Counted from the first letter of the stretch, positions 34,845-48,060 are shown. The stretch: DNA of 64,000 bases from Zerene cesonia (GCF_012273895.1 NC_052114.1:3782001-3846000); one strand, 5' to 3'. Numbers and translations: made by a program. Notes: generated from the letters alone by a model not told the origin.

Positions 34845-37639
34845 ATATATAGGTATCAATCAGTTATGAGCCCTGCTGATTCTTACGTGTACATGTATTG
34901 ATCTTCTAAATTAAAGATCTACTCCAATATTGAAGTATAGTCTTTTAAACGGAACTCCTGAGAAAACAACCAAGTAATCGAATGCAATACAATTCACTAA
35001 AGAGAAATCAAGATTGCAAAATGGTCGGTTAAACAAAATGCTGCTTTTGAAGTAGCAGTAATTTGAAAAAAGTTAAAAGTTGGAAAGTTAGCGAAGCTGT
35101 TAGTTGATTTGAGAGATAGTTCGAGATTTCTGTAGCTTCTTTCTTTTACGTTGGGAATACGCCGCACTGGCTAGTAACAAAAAGGTGTGTGTTATGCGTA
35201 CTTTGTTTGCTACAGGCATTATTATTGATATGATGTTGTCGTTTGTATTATTCTGAGAAAACCTATTGAAATTTGAAATACTATTTATAAAACCTGAAAC
35301 GGAATTCTTGAAGTTGTTTTTATGCTATTTTGTTAATGTTTATTCGTCAGAACCTCTCGAAATTCAAAGGCATACAGTAAAAGCTATGTAAAGAAATAAA
35401 CGTTAAATTCATGTTTTCATTTCACCAAAATTTTAAAAGGCGTCTTCGAGATACATGCAATAACACAATTATAATATTTTTTAATAAATTTAAAAACCAT
35501 AGTCATATTCCATTAATGAATAATAATAAATATTCGAATTGTATATTTCGAAGCATCTAATGAAAAGTATACATGGATATGTGAAATAAAACTTAGGAGG
35601 AATCATTATCATATTTTTAATGAAAACGAAACATTGTTTTTGTAACGCATGCTAATGTAACCGCATTTCAACACGGCTTTGTCAGAGGCTTTTACACAAT
35701 GTCACCTATTTGTTTTTGAAGGTATGGGCTTTCTAACCAAAAGGATAAAAACTCTTCTTTCATTACAATATTTGTATATATGTTAACATATAGCAAAGCC
35801 AAAGACAAACAAAACAAACAGCAAACAAATAAAACATCGAAGTAATATAATGTAATTGATATGTTTTCTTAATTGTTCCCATGTGCTCGCTGTTTCCACC
35901 AGTATTTTGGCTATAAATAATGCAATGTTGTTAAAGTAGTTGTTCAGGTTATTAATAAAGCAGGACACGGGATATATTGCTGTTTCCATACACAACTGAA
36001 TACATGCAGTCTTCGTTTTGGCAGACAGTGGTGGATTGCAGACAAGCGCTCGTACCTTCAAAATGTTAGCTCTACAAACATTTGTAACATGCAAGTATTT
36101 AAATAATTTCTACGTAAACTCCAAACGTTTATTTATTTATACGTATAAGACTAACAGTGCCTCGCAGAATGTTGATAAATATTGTATAACATGATTTGGT
36201 ATGATTTTTTGTTGTTTTAGTTTTTTGGTGAAAAATTTGTTGGGGATCAATTGTTAAAAAAAATCAATCCGCAAATCACATATTTTTAGTTTTCATTTTG
36301 ATAAAGTTTAATATACAAAAAATATAAAATTGGGTTACGTACAACTGTACTTTTTATTATTATGAATTTGTCGGCAATTACACATTACTAAATGCTCTGT
36401 GATTAAACGTAGCTGACAATATTAAATTTTAGAAAAACGTAAATACAGATCGTTTATAATGTACAAGAATATGTTTAGAGACATACATTTTAGCCACATT
36501 ATTTAAAACTTTGCATGCAAATGCATACCATAAGAATGTTAAACTATTACAATTGATATCATAAGTAAATCGGTAATGCAGTTTATGAAAACTTTATGAC
36601 CAGAATTACAGAAGCGAAGCAATAATTTTGCATAATGGTAGACGATAACGCTTGTTTACGACTTGGCAACGATCATCTTATTTGCACGTATTGATATTGA
36701 AACGCAATTTAAGAAAACATCCCTGAACTGGTCCTCCTGTCACCTTTAACAAATATATTATAACAACAATGCTTTAAAATGTTTTGATACTACTGTCGTT
36801 TGTAGAAAAGTAACTTTTGATTATTAATTACCTACAGTCAACGGTTTTTGGAAAGCTTGTATAATGTGATACGTTAAAGTTATTTATTTTTTATTTATCA
36901 AATGCAAAAGAATGATATGAATGTTTGATATCTGGATAATTTATGTCCCAAAAAAATCTTCTTTTTATTATTCAGGCCAATATTTGTACACGTACAAAAG
37001 AGCGTATTGCCCCGATAATAGTTTCCATTTTAATTGTGTTAGTTCGCTCTAGCTCCCTCGATTTGAGACTATTTTTAGGTATGTATATCCATGCTTCTCA
37101 TTATAAACTGGCGCTCGTAATGGTCGAATGTTCATTTCCTGTGCCCGGGATTGATATGGAAATTAGCCCAGATTTGAAGCCGAGGCTTATATTTTCTTTG
37201 GTTAATATTTGAGATGTTTATTATTATTTAGTAGTCGAGTTGTTTTTAGAATGCAGCCGTACACCATAGATGCATTAAAATGCGCCTTTATTTTTAGTTC
37301 GATATTGAACGATACAATTTGATTAATTAAAAACTCTTTTTCTATATAATACTATTTATCATGAATGATTTTCAACCGGCTTCAAAAAAGAGAAAGTTCA
37401 CAATTCGACTGTATTTTGTGTGATTGTTACCTCAGAATTTCACTTTTCAGCTAGGTGAACCGATAATGATGATTCTTTATGTTTCATCTATGTGGCTCCA
37501 TTTAAATTAAGTTAAGTACTGAAAATTTGTAGGCGGCTTAAATTTTTTTTCTTTGTTTTTTTTCCTACTATTATTCATTTTTGAACATATTACATGGATC
37601 ATTATGGTAATAAAAACTGTTTATGAAGACAACAAAGCT
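34845..37639. other. Unannotated DNA
   Basis: No repeat family or gene is recognised. A 103-codon minus-strand frame at 35783-36094 has no recognisable similarity and lacks coding composition. Confidence 0.4.
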
Positions 37640-38056
37640 GCTTTTAATACGAACGTTTAATAGCCACAGTTTCCTCTCAGTAAAGACGAATGTTATCAAT
37701 TAACCTACAACACACCACATTTGGCATTCGATCAAACTCGTACGCCGGTCGTTGACAGATGCGTCAGTCAATGGCGAAGCTTTTACGATGGTATTTCGGA
37801 TATGTCTTATCATTAAGCGGATAAAAAGTTATTTAAATGTTTTCACTTCTAAATAACAGCAGACCTATTCATTATTCACATGGTTTTAGAAAAATATAAT
37901 TTTATATTCGACCTTGAATAAGTTCAGCACTATGATATTCCTATCAAAGGGAGCATCAGTTGAAATAATACATTCACTTATCCGTATCCCGATTCCTTTA
38001 TTATCGTTTTAATTCAGCGCGACATGTGTATGCAAACTATCGTATAAAAAGTACCG
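37640..38056 (+). promoter_or_regulatory. Candidate promoter/upstream region of the 38-kb exon
   Basis: Non-repetitive and partly GC-richer (cgtacgccggtcgttgacag). Initiator-like TCAGT motifs occur at 37764 and near 37956. A TATAAAAA at 38043-38050 is too close to the ATG at 38057 to be its TATA box, since initiation about 30 bp downstream would exclude that ATG. No transcription evidence is available, so the start site is unresolved. Confidence 0.25.
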
Positions 38057-38165
38057 ATGAAACACATTCGAGCGAGCCGCACCGTCATATGTGAGCGGGT
38101 TTATTTGCTTTTTACAGTATGGCTTTTATTCCATTCTTTCATGCCGGCTGCGACTTGTGACGACC
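38057..38165 (+). CDS. Candidate first coding exon encoding a signal peptide
   Basis: An ATG at 38057, four codons after an in-frame TAA (38045), opens a frame of 36 codons plus one base. The peptide has a basic start (MKHIRASR), a hydrophobic core (VYLLFTVWLLFHSF) and a small-residue segment PAATC followed by acidic DD, the three-part layout of a cleavable secretion signal, with cleavage likely around PAA/ATC. The frame ends at a strong donor C|GTAAGTA (38166), giving a phase-1 intron; phase-1 junctions just after signal peptides are typical of extracellular-domain genes. GC is about 47% by hand count in otherwise AT-rich DNA. The -3 base is C, a weak start context. Without splicing, the frame continues only to a stop 14 codons later. 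Later exons were not identified, so the protein is unknown. Chance is not excluded. Confidence 0.45.
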
Positions 38166-38370
38166 GTAAGTACCCCATTTATCGTCAGCCGCACATTTGA
38201 TTGGGGCAGCGTGGAAATAAAGTTATTCTGGTCAGAAACGACCCGATTTACTGCTCTTTTCTTTGCCTGATTGATGTAATTCATATTTCTGGCTTGACGC
38301 TCTAACAGCGCATAAACATTTTTGCCGCCGGCTGCGATGCGTTTGGAAAATATATTGTGTGTAATGTGAG
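38166..38370 (+). other. GC-richer sequence downstream of candidate exon
   Basis: Continues the GC-richer island and would be the start of intron 1. The string gccggctgcga, present in the exon at 38143, recurs near 38331. No repeat family is recognised. Possible intronic regulatory sequence. Confidence 0.25.
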
Positions 38371-39572
38371 TTTGGAAGCTTTTTGCGGAAGGTACGTAAT
38401 TATTGGTAGACCACAGATGAAAAGTTTTTATTGGTAAATTATCATACTAATGTATTGCTCGCAATTAACAAATGATTTTAATCTATCAATATTATTTAAC
38501 TGCTCTTCCGTGTAGAGTTTGAAGTTGAACCAATAAAGCAGAAATCAAATTAGGTTATCAAAATAATTATCAAAACAATATCTTGAAACTGCACTTAATT
38601 AAAATCGATGAAAGCGTACAAGGAAATTTTGAAAACAAATAGTACCAAACTAAAATCCTTTATGAATTCGAAAAAGCGTATACAGAGTTTTGGTTTATTT
38701 TTACAGAAGTCAGAGAAGGTAGATTTAATCGGTTTTAAAGGAACAAAAGCTTAAAAGGTTACAAGGAAACGTTTTCCTTGTTACGGAGTGTTCTTTTTTA
38801 AAACATAAAATATTGAACCTTTTCGAATACTTTTTTTTTCGTTGCCTTGAAAGATTAAAGCTGACAGTTGTGAATACATAAAACAAAAATATTGTGCTTA
38901 TAGGTATACCTTCTTTTAGGTTTAGTCGTAGTTTCCAGACCTTAAAATGCTCTTTATGTTTCTCATTCAATAAAAACAACAATACTATTGGGCTATATAT
39001 TAGCAAAGAAGGACATATTATATATTAAGCCAGAAATATAAAGTCCATTATAGTAGGAACGTGTCCATAACAATGTCTGGTGTGCAATATTGTTGTAGCC
39101 AGTATATACTCTATACTATTAAAAATATTATAGGATCGTGTAAAAGAATAGAACTCCGCTTCAATACACACTTAATATTTATAAATAAAATCACTCTACA
39201 CCATATTAACGGGATGAATGCGTTCACAAAAATGAAAGTATATAAACAAGCGATGAAAATAGCCATTTGTTCACTCAATTCGTCATTATGTCCGATCCGA
39301 ATAGATTTGGACCACATAGAAATTATCGTTACGTCGCAGCTGTTCGAATTTATATTCTGCTGTGGAAATTGTTTAATTTTTGTCAACAATTTTTAGCTCA
39401 CAAAAATCAGGCGTATTATTTTTTATGTTGTACAATTTATCAACATTGGAAGAAATATGTATTCATGAAAATTAATTATATCTTGCAATCGAGATACTAA
39501 ACATGAGAAATATTTTTGTTTTTATCATTAAAATTATGTTTTTTTGTTGTGTTTTTTATTGGTCAATAATGG
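38371..39572. other. Unannotated AT-rich DNA
   Basis: Several overlapping frames of 77-111 codons on both strands (39061-39500) are consistent with low-stop AT-rich DNA, not genes. Confidence 0.4.
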
Positions 39573-39680
39573 TTTAGAAATTTAAGACTTTTACCAATCT
39601 TGAACGCTCTCTGTAAAGTGTTCGAATGGCACGGATAATAATATATATTGAAGAAATCGCGCTTAAATTCGTTAAAACCA
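39573..39680 (+). repeat. Dispersed repeat family C, partial
   Basis: Shares 'tagaaatttaagac', 'cgctctctgtaaagtgttcg' and 'aaatcgcgcttaaattcgtt' with the copies at 23925, 55226 and 61618. Confidence 0.5.
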
Positions 39681-40639
39681 CACCATTCCTAAATTTGTCT
39701 ACTGTCTACTTAATGTGTCCTGATATTATAAATCAAAAACATTATATGCTTATTGATCCATCACGAATATTTGGAACAGCGTGTCGGTTATTTTTTAATG
39801 TGAAACGTGATAAAGCTCCAGGCTGAAGATAGTTATAAATATTCTATCAAAAATAACGCAACACCACGCGATATCAACGTTACATTTTATATGGGTCTCA
39901 TGAGAGCAAATTTGCGGTCGAATCTTAATTATCTCACACGATATATATCTGCTTTTAGACGAAACTTCAATCCCTATTCAGCCCCGTTTAAACAGGAAGG
40001 ATACGTAATATGAATTTGGGTTGTATGATATAACCCATAATGCATTAAATATATGTATCTATGTTTATTATGTTAGCATTTATAGAACTAGAGAACTTAA
40101 TATAGACTTAAAGAACTAGAAAGTATGAAATAGGCAGAATATTTCAGGGAGGTTACCTACACCACCAGCATACAGCTAACATTATCCAATCTTCCGCTTT
40201 AAAGCTCACGATTATAATAGTATCTTCAGTAGAAAGGGAATGGATGTTTTTGTCCAAACAATTTTCTAATATCATCATTTATAATAAACTGTAATATCGT
40301 CTTATATTCATCAATCTACAGCGGCAATATCATGCCTCGTCTCTTGCATACTCTTTACTAAATTAAGTATGCAATTTTACGAGAAAATAAGTTTAAAAAA
40401 TTCTTACATTTTTCAATTTTTGGAAAAGAAACACGCTGTATAAATGTAATGATAGAACATCCTGTAGGTTTCCATACCAACATGTCGTTCGAGATGTCAT
40501 TAGCGAGATTTATAAGAAAACATCTGTTAAGTGGTTCCTAATTACTACTATTAGTCGCTCGTAAACATGTTGAAGATATTGTTTAATTCTATTATCTAAA
40601 TTAAGATTGAATAAAAGGTAGTATAAGTGGCTTGTAGTA
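39681..40639. other. Unannotated AT-rich DNA
   Basis: Nothing is recognised. Confidence 0.4.
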
Positions 40640-40642
40640 GGT

Positions 40643-40698
<56 letters not shown>
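40640..40698. repeat. (GT)n microsatellite
   Basis: About 29 GT units with a single interruption (tatg) near the start; likely length-polymorphic. Confidence 0.97.
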
Positions 40699-40700
<2 letters not shown>

Positions 40701-41597
40701 TTGTCATTTATAAATTCGGATTATAACGCAATTTGTCCATCGCTATATCAACATAAAATTTATACCGAACTCTCGTCAAAATAAATATTGCAATTTGATA
40801 AATTGTCTTAATTATAATGGGTTGTTCGAAATGACAAAGGACCACATACGTTTAAAATTGAGATAAGTCTCGCCACGTGTAATGAAATTATATTCTCTGT
40901 TCCATCGTAAGGAATGAGGAATGTGACGTAGGTAGATAGGTGACGAAAGTCCGTGGGTGTTTATGTTGAAGATAAATTGTAAAATGCAGGCAATTTATTC
41001 AATGTCTACGCATTATAAACGTTTATTATATTTTTTATCTATATCTATGTCGAATTAATGCATTGATTTCTACAAAAGACTCTGAAGAGTCGATTAGTGA
41101 TTTAGATAGGGCACAATATATACTCGAGAAATGGACAATAGACTCAAAATAGTCGTTTATCCTCGATTTACAGAAAGAAGCAGCGCTCAAACTGTTATGC
41201 TTGATTGATTTAAGATACTTCATTAGTAAGTGTGTTTTATAATACCGTGCAAGAGCCATTGTAAATAAAAAGTAGATAAGTGTGTGATATACTGTAGGAT
41301 ATATGCTAAATTGGTGTGTTAAGAACAAAATATTATTACAATAGTAAAAAAATCACAAAGATACCTCTAAAAATATACTTTAACAGTTAAACATCAATCG
41401 GGCTCTCTGGCATTGTATTACCTACTCTTCAAGCAACATAATAATTTAATATTGATTTATTTAGTTAAACCAATAGTTTGATTGGAAATCACGTGTTCTT
41501 ATCAGGGACTGATGATATGTACGCATCTATGAACGCCTGTACTGACAGAGGAGAGATATTTGATTGTGTAAATGTGTGCGTGCGTCATTTTTCAAAT
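40699..41597. other. Unannotated AT-rich DNA
   Basis: Nothing is recognised. Confidence 0.4.
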
Positions 41598-41620
41598 AGT
41601 AGCAGTAGTAGTAGTAGTAG
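41598..41620. repeat. (AGT)n microsatellite
   Basis: Seven to eight AGT units with one AGC, directly at the left edge of the family A repeat at 41621. Confidence 0.9.
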
Positions 41621-41847
41621 TTGTGTTTCGTACGGTGAGTGGGGTAGCCGGAGGCCCACATCCTTTTCCTTACCCTTCCCAGTCCTTTCCTTTATACCTC
41701 TCATCAATCCTTTCCTAAACCCTTTCCAATTTAAGGCGAAAGGTCTGCAATTGACTTTACGCCTCTCCAAATGTTCATGGGCGGTGGTAGCGCTTAGTTT
41801 AGTTAGCGACCCACCAGCTCCATTGTTGACTATGACATAAAAAAAAA
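41621..41847 (+). repeat. Family A repeat with poly(A) tail, 5' truncated
   Basis: Begins gtgtttcgtacggtgagtgg and ends actatgacat followed by nine A. Contains an internal inverted repeat (aggcgaaaggtctgc against gactttacgcct) equivalent to the palindrome at 61330-61378. The A-run sets the element's orientation. Confidence 0.75.
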
Positions 41848-42293
41848 GTAGTTCTTATAACCTAAATAAAACGACGTAATCGAAATAACTATCTTAACTC
41901 AATTTCCGATTTGAAATAGCACATCTCAGTGTTCTAAAACGCTATCAAGTGCTTTTCCCGTTAAAAGTTTCAATATTAACAACGATAAATTGACTAGACA
42001 TTATAAACTAAAACAAAGAAATTAACGTCATGCAGAATATATTATGGTAACAATGTGAATGAAATAGTGAGAGTTTGCTTATGGAACAAAAATGCTGCGG
42101 TTATTCATTTAGACGTTTTGTATAAAGGCGTAAGTAGTTATTTGACCGTAACGTTCACGCTTATTCATAGCACAGTCATTGAAGTTATTTGTATCATATG
42201 TGTATTACAACTTATTAAATTTTAGGTTAGATATTTGAATAATAAAATTTATTTATACAGAATTCGGGGCTTTTATTTCAAAATGTTTGAAAC
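41848..42293. other. Unannotated AT-rich DNA
   Basis: Nothing is recognised. Confidence 0.35.
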
Positions 42294-42350
42294 ATCATTA
42301 TCATCAATCTTTAAATGTTCCCACTACAGGGATAAGGGTCTTCAATGAGA
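42294..42350 (-). mobile_element. SINE 3' fragment, diverged
   Basis: catcattatcatcaatc followed by 'aaatgttcccactacaggga' and 'gggtcttcaatgag' matches the tail end of the SINE at 24728. It is short and diverged, and presumably old. Confidence 0.5.
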
Positions 42351-42777
42351 AAATATTTAATAGCAATGTTTAAAACAAACATATATCTAATAGTTCAAAG
42401 ATAATACATAGACAATGACACAAAGCGCGATCATAAATAAATAGACCCTAATATTGAATTAATAATGTTTCACGCGTTTGAAACGCTATAATTTCTAAAT
42501 AATACCCAAGTAATCTGTATAAAACACAAGACATGTGTAATGTCTAGCCAGAATCTAAATTTACACAACAATTCATACATTTAAGACCAATTTCACACAC
42601 TTCAAACGCGTTTACTAAAATTGAGATCGACCTAAACGAGTTCAAATGTCATTGCAAATAGAATTTACACAATTTATATCGAATAAGAAACTAATCTGTA
42701 TTAAAACTTTCTTCGAATTAATTTTGTTTTTAAACACAACGAGCTATTATCCATAGAATATATATTGATGTGAAAAT
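42351..42777. other. Unannotated AT-rich DNA
   Basis: Nothing is recognised. Confidence 0.35.
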
Positions 42778-43107
42778 CCAGCACGCTTCTATAGGAATGT
42801 GTGTGTAGCTTGCATCAGGGGATAGGGGGGGTACACACGCCCGCAGAATATCGGCGCGAGATAGTAGCTTGTGAATTCTGTTTCTTAGTGTAACAGGGGG
42901 AGCTGGAGGCCGTATATTTTCCTCACCCTTCCTCCTCCTTTCATCTAGTGGTCAATCCTTTCCTTATCCATATATATCCTAACCTTTAAAAGAGCGATAA
43001 ACGCATTTACAGAGACCCTAACTATGGTAAAGTTCACGGGTAGTGGTAGCTTTGTGGACGCTTACCATCATGTGAACCACCTCTGCTGCCCGCTCCTACA
43101 TAAAAAA
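42778..43107 (+). repeat. Family A repeat, full length but diverged
   Basis: Spans from the 5' block (cagcacgcttct, agcttgcatcagggg, gggtacacacgcccgcagaa) through tgtaacagggggagctggagg to the 3' block cgcttaccatcatgtgaacc and a six-A tail. Its middle lacks the palindrome seen at 61330-61378. Confidence 0.65.
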
Positions 43108-44939
43108 GGTTAAGGAAAGAGTTAAGCTTATCACACAAATGAATACATACACGTCAATCAAAATTACCGTTAAATCTTTTTTCACCAGATTTCTTAGACT
43201 AAAGGTAAAATCCGGGAAGCAATCTCCTAGTTCAATGATGCGAACGGGGCGTATTCATCCGTTTAATTGAGCGAAAATTACCTAAATGCCGTTAGTGCTA
43301 CATTGTGACATTCACAATTTCCTTTTATCTCGTCTATTAAACGCTAAAACGTACTTTTAAGATTTAAACCATTAATTAAAATTTACTGGAGGGAGAATGG
43401 AACCACAATCCGCTTTCAGTTTTTGCGCTGTGAGATTATGCTTCTTATATAAACGGAGAAACGGCATGGTAAGTTACTTTATAGACTAATCACCTTTTGA
43501 TATATTGGAAGCGTCCCGCCTTTGCTTCGCTTCGCGAGTTTAGCTTCGAACGATACATTAAACAAACCTATCAATTGATTTAAAACTAGTGCTATTGAAA
43601 TCTGGTTTTTGTAATGTAATTTGTGTTTTTGTAGTTATAATATTTCGATTTATGTCATAGTAAATGCCACAAATAAAATGTGTATTATTATGTACATCAA
43701 ATGCATTTAATTCAATGAAAATAAAATGGAAAGGCCAAAACTGATTCACTGACTCGTTAACTCGTTTACAAATATACTCCTCTATAATTCAATTCAGTTT
43801 TAATACGATTTAATGTGAAACATAGACTTTACATTTCACTTACATTCACATTTATATGCAATATCTATATTGATATTATAAACAGGTACTGAAACGAATT
43901 TGTAAGCTTGTGACGTTGTAGAAGGTAATCTCTGAATCTAATGAATCAATTTTAAAATAGATTTTACCTATAGAAAGCCTTATTTTCTATAACTTTCATA
44001 ATCTTTTATCCCCGACAAGGGATTAGTGACATATAAACCCTACATGAATCGAAGCCTGACGTGAGAAAACAATGATTATTTGTTACAGTTATCAGGAAAA
44101 TGTTTCGTAACAAATAATGCGCTTCCTAAACTACTTACAGCGACATTCATTAATCTTCCCAGCTACGGATGTCATCCCGTGTTTTTCGGATAGTCGTAAC
44201 GTTAATATCTGATATTTGTTATTAATGTTTTTCCGTTTTAATGGCGGATGAGTTTAGGCAATTAGTCCACTGTCAACTTGGATTTTCGTTTGTCGGTTAA
44301 AAATGTTTGCGCGAATTATTTATTTACGATGAAAGCTTTTTTATGTAGAAATATCATTTATGTCCTGATTGGTTTTGGTTAGTTTTTTGATCTAATGTTA
44401 GACGCTGTTTCGTAATTATAGTTCACGATCAGTCACGAAAACGAGCGTTTAAAAACTATTTCAATTACATAATAATATTGGATTATTTAAATTTGTATTT
44501 ACATTAAATTCATAATAACCTATAGTTAAAATTGTGTTTTAATTTCATAAAAAAACATATTAGTTGACACCTTAGAATAATATCAGCATCGTCGTCATCA
44601 TCCCGAAAGAAAAATGTCAATAAAAACTATTCAATTTATTAACTACATACTGTAACAATGAGTTCTGGTGTTTGATTATTATAAAATAGAGTAATATTGG
44701 TACCACCTATTATAGTCTTTACTTAAGTTGAATTAAAGGCTAAACTGCTGTCTAATTGTAAGACAGCATTTTGAAGACCCTGACGTGACGCTTTCCATAG
44801 CCGAGCAAACAAATTCTTCCCCTAACTTGTCAATTACCGAGTGAAAACTTATTTAAAGGATGGTATGCAATTAATCCCACTACGTATATGTACACTATTC
44901 ATAAAAATATGAGTTCATAAAAAATGCTCTGCCTATGAA
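43108..44939. other. Unannotated DNA
   Basis: No gene or repeat family is recognised. GC-richer patches at about 43200-43310 and 44750-44860. Confidence 0.35.
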
Positions 44940-45160
44940 TGGAATTTAAAAAGAATCGTTGCAGGGAGTGAACGTTGGGGCCTTTCCTGATTTTAATGAG
45001 AACGCCAATCAACTGGGAGCATCCACTTTTTCCTTTTATTGTAAAAGCTCATTTCAATTTATTAATTATATTAATGTCAAGGTTCCATGTTATGTTGATT
45101 TGAGGGAATCGATTTGCCGCGGAATCGGATCAATTTTACACTGGAGTTAATAGATAAAAT
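44940..45160. other. GC-richer island
   Basis: Repeat-free island with a 63-codon plus-strand frame (44959-45150, no ATG start). The frame resembles no protein I know. A conserved non-coding element is possible. Confidence 0.2.
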
Positions 45161-46869
45161 TGAAATGACAACCATAATTAAATAAACATTACGCATTCAT
45201 TTATTTTTATTGCTTAAATAAAATTTTCCTTTCGCCTATTAAATTGTAATAATGTTAATATGACTTACTCATTACGACAGTATACTTCTTAGATTGCTCT
45301 CTGTGACACCTAATATATGCACCATCAAACATACATAAATACGAGGTTCAATTAATCTCTAATGCGAATAATAATTGAAACATTGTCTCCGTTTCCTTTG
45401 TATTTGAACACTAACACTAACATAATCGCTTTATGTCCTTAATAACATTATACAATTAGATATCTCTAATAAATTACCGAAGCCATTAGCTGTCGCAGCG
45501 CAACTTGTCTGTTAATTTGGTATACAATAACACATGGGGAAGATATGACAGGGTTGATGTTACCAATTTACACGTCTTACGTTTGTCACTTTGTTTTTAC
45601 ACGAGTTATCCTTATTATTATATCGAGAGAATATCATAGCAGTATAACAAGTAAAAGAACACCCGATCCGATCTAATAAAAATAAGCTACAACAGCTTAT
45701 TACTTATATATTGTATGTTACTGCGGTTATAATGCTTTTAATTACAAACATAAACACGAGGTAAGCTTGCTGCAAACAAAACTATGTTGCCTTAATTGTA
45801 TGCATCACAGCTGGCGGCATTATACGTTGATGAAATCAAAAATGTATGCAAAGAAAAGAAGTCGTTAAGGCAACGCATCAAATACGATTATAGTATGGCA
45901 ATATTGCTGTGTAACCTCAGTGTGCGGCTGACAACCGTGGCTGTATGGACGTGAAATTAAATTGGCCCAAATTGACTTATATTAAATTAAGGCATTCGGT
46001 TTTGTACGCTTCTCTCTGCGTTGTATAGAGTTTAGATTCGTTATTGTCTAGCAATATTTCCAGCAATGATTTTATGTTTAATCTTTTCGTTTCTAATTTT
46101 TGTATTTATGAAAGAAACTTTTCATTATACCTTGATAATGCAAATAAAGGTTTATGGTATTTTAGTTCTAAGTATATAAGAAAAATCTGGTTTTCGAAAA
46201 CATCTTCCGGCCGCTTTTTTAAGTTTATTCGTATTTTTACATATGAGTTTTGTGTAGTTTTACATAAACTTATCATACTCATTCATAAATTCATAAAAAA
46301 GTTAAATGACAATAAATAAAATGTAATGATTTCAATAAGAAAATACCTAATCCTAATATAAATATTGCGCTAAAACAAAAATTTTTAATTACACATTTTA
46401 GTACGATAAGACCTTCTTTTAATAAGGTCCAAAATCCAAGCCTCAAGAGACAGATTTATTCCCTGAATAAATAATATGAAGCAAAATAATTATATAGCTA
46501 TTACTATATAACCGCTATAGTATACATTAACAGCCAAAAACAAACTAGTTGTTATTAATGGTATTAATTTCTAATAAATAAGGTGATGGCAGATTCTCAC
46601 AAGCTTGCTTATTTATAGAATAACGATACTATGACTAAGTTATATAGCACATTGAACCGATGTGTATCATTTTGTCACAACTGTCAAATGTCAAGTATAA
46701 TTCCGAAACGAGTGAGTGGTCTCACTCAACTCACTCATAGCTAGAATACACGAATTCCCCAGAGAGATCGCCGTCTCAAAAATCTATTTCGGAATAACGA
46801 ATGTAAACATAACAACAAGCAATAAATACGATACGAAAAGTTGATCCAGTTACGTATGTCGAATTATTT
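45161..46869. other. Unannotated DNA
   Basis: No repeat family. Modestly GC-richer patches at 45740-45860 and 45895-46030; a small gagtgag/ctcactc inverted motif near 46711. Confidence 0.35.
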
Positions 46870-47080
46870 TTCAGTGTCGGTAGTTGGTTGGCCGCCGCCC
46901 AACTTTGCTTTTACGATTATCCCCGTTTTATAGTTTCCTCAATATAATCGATTGGCGTTACGATTTTGAGAAATACGCACGGCGTACATGGACCGTCGCT
47001 GTTCTGATACAACAAATTGATTCGATGCTCCGCTCGGCGAAAGGAAATTTATGTTGATATAACAGCTTCACGGACGGAAT
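46870..47080. promoter_or_regulatory. Candidate cis-regulatory or conserved non-coding island
   Basis: One of the GC-richest non-repeat stretches in the window (gttggttggccgccgcccaa, gcacggcgtacatggaccgtc, gctccgctcggcg). No frame on either strand looks coding. Functional status is inferred from composition only. Confidence 0.2.
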
Positions 47081-47845
47081 TTGTAAATGGGTACTTCTGA
47101 TGTGGTTTCGCCTACTTGTTTTATTGCAACTTGATGATCCAATAACCTAGTATTACTGGTGGTTACGGCAGTATCCGACTTAAAGGTTATGCTTTCGTAT
47201 CTTCTAAATAAGAGCATATAGTGTTGGGTTTTAAATATATTTGTGAAGAATGTATTGCGATGTTAAATGTAATATGAAAAGACTCGCGAAGTTGCATTTC
47301 AAAATGGTTTAAAATAGAACTTCTCGGAAGTGAAGAAAAGAGTTCCCTTTAGTAGAATTCCCACTAAGAACAACTAACATCTACTATTTAATGATCTCAA
47401 GTAAATAATTGAATACAAATTTCACTTTTACCACGAGGTTTTTATCAGTTTTTTTATCACATTAAAGGTCCTATTATACTTTTACAATAAAATAGTAAAT
47501 GGTATAAAACCGATGGATGAATAATGCCGATGGCTAGGTATAGAACCTTTCCATATCTGAATTAATGCATAATCGAAACACATAATGGATTAAAGCGGGT
47601 GTTGATACATTCATAACCATATTATAAAGAATTTTAGTCTATCAACTCGAAAACTTTCTTTGTATGATGCTTATTTTCGCTATTACGTTAGATTTTATCT
47701 CATATTATTTAGATTAGTTAGATTTAATCTACATAGTATTTCCAAAATGACTTTAGGATAACTTAACTAGAAAATAATGTATGACATGCTCTGTTTAATT
47801 ATATATTAGGTTATAATTATCATGAGTCTACATTTATTTATAGTG
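47081..47845. other. Unannotated AT-rich DNA
   Basis: Nothing is recognised. Confidence 0.35.
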
Positions 47846-48060
47846 CAGGGAGGGACACGAGCCTCATATGAGAGTTCAGGCCATAATCCACCACGCTGGC
47901 CAAATGCCGGTTGGCAAATGTCACATGTCATCGAATTTTTGTACATTTCTTCACGATGGTTTCTTTCACCGTTTCGAGTTGTTGTGTGGATAAAGTGCAA
48001 ATAAATTAAAAAATCAATTTATTTCTTGCACGCTCGGCTGGTGGAGAGGTTCTAAGCCCA
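47846..48060 (-). mobile_element. tRNA-headed SINE, degenerate copy
   Basis: Matches the SINE at 24728-25040 over most of its body (gttcaggccataatccaccacgctgg homology, gcaaataaattaaaaaatca, cttgcacgctcggctgg). The (TGA)n tail is absent, and the head is reduced to ggagaggttctaagccca, having lost the B box. No target-site duplication is evident. Confidence 0.75.

Noticed and set aside
39061..39500. Three overlapping frames on two strands
   Set aside because: Mutually overlapping frames in AT-rich DNA; none has coding composition.
41478..41840. 120-codon plus-strand frame with a poly-Ser run
   Set aside because: Poly-Ser comes from the (AGT)n run and the remainder is family A repeat.
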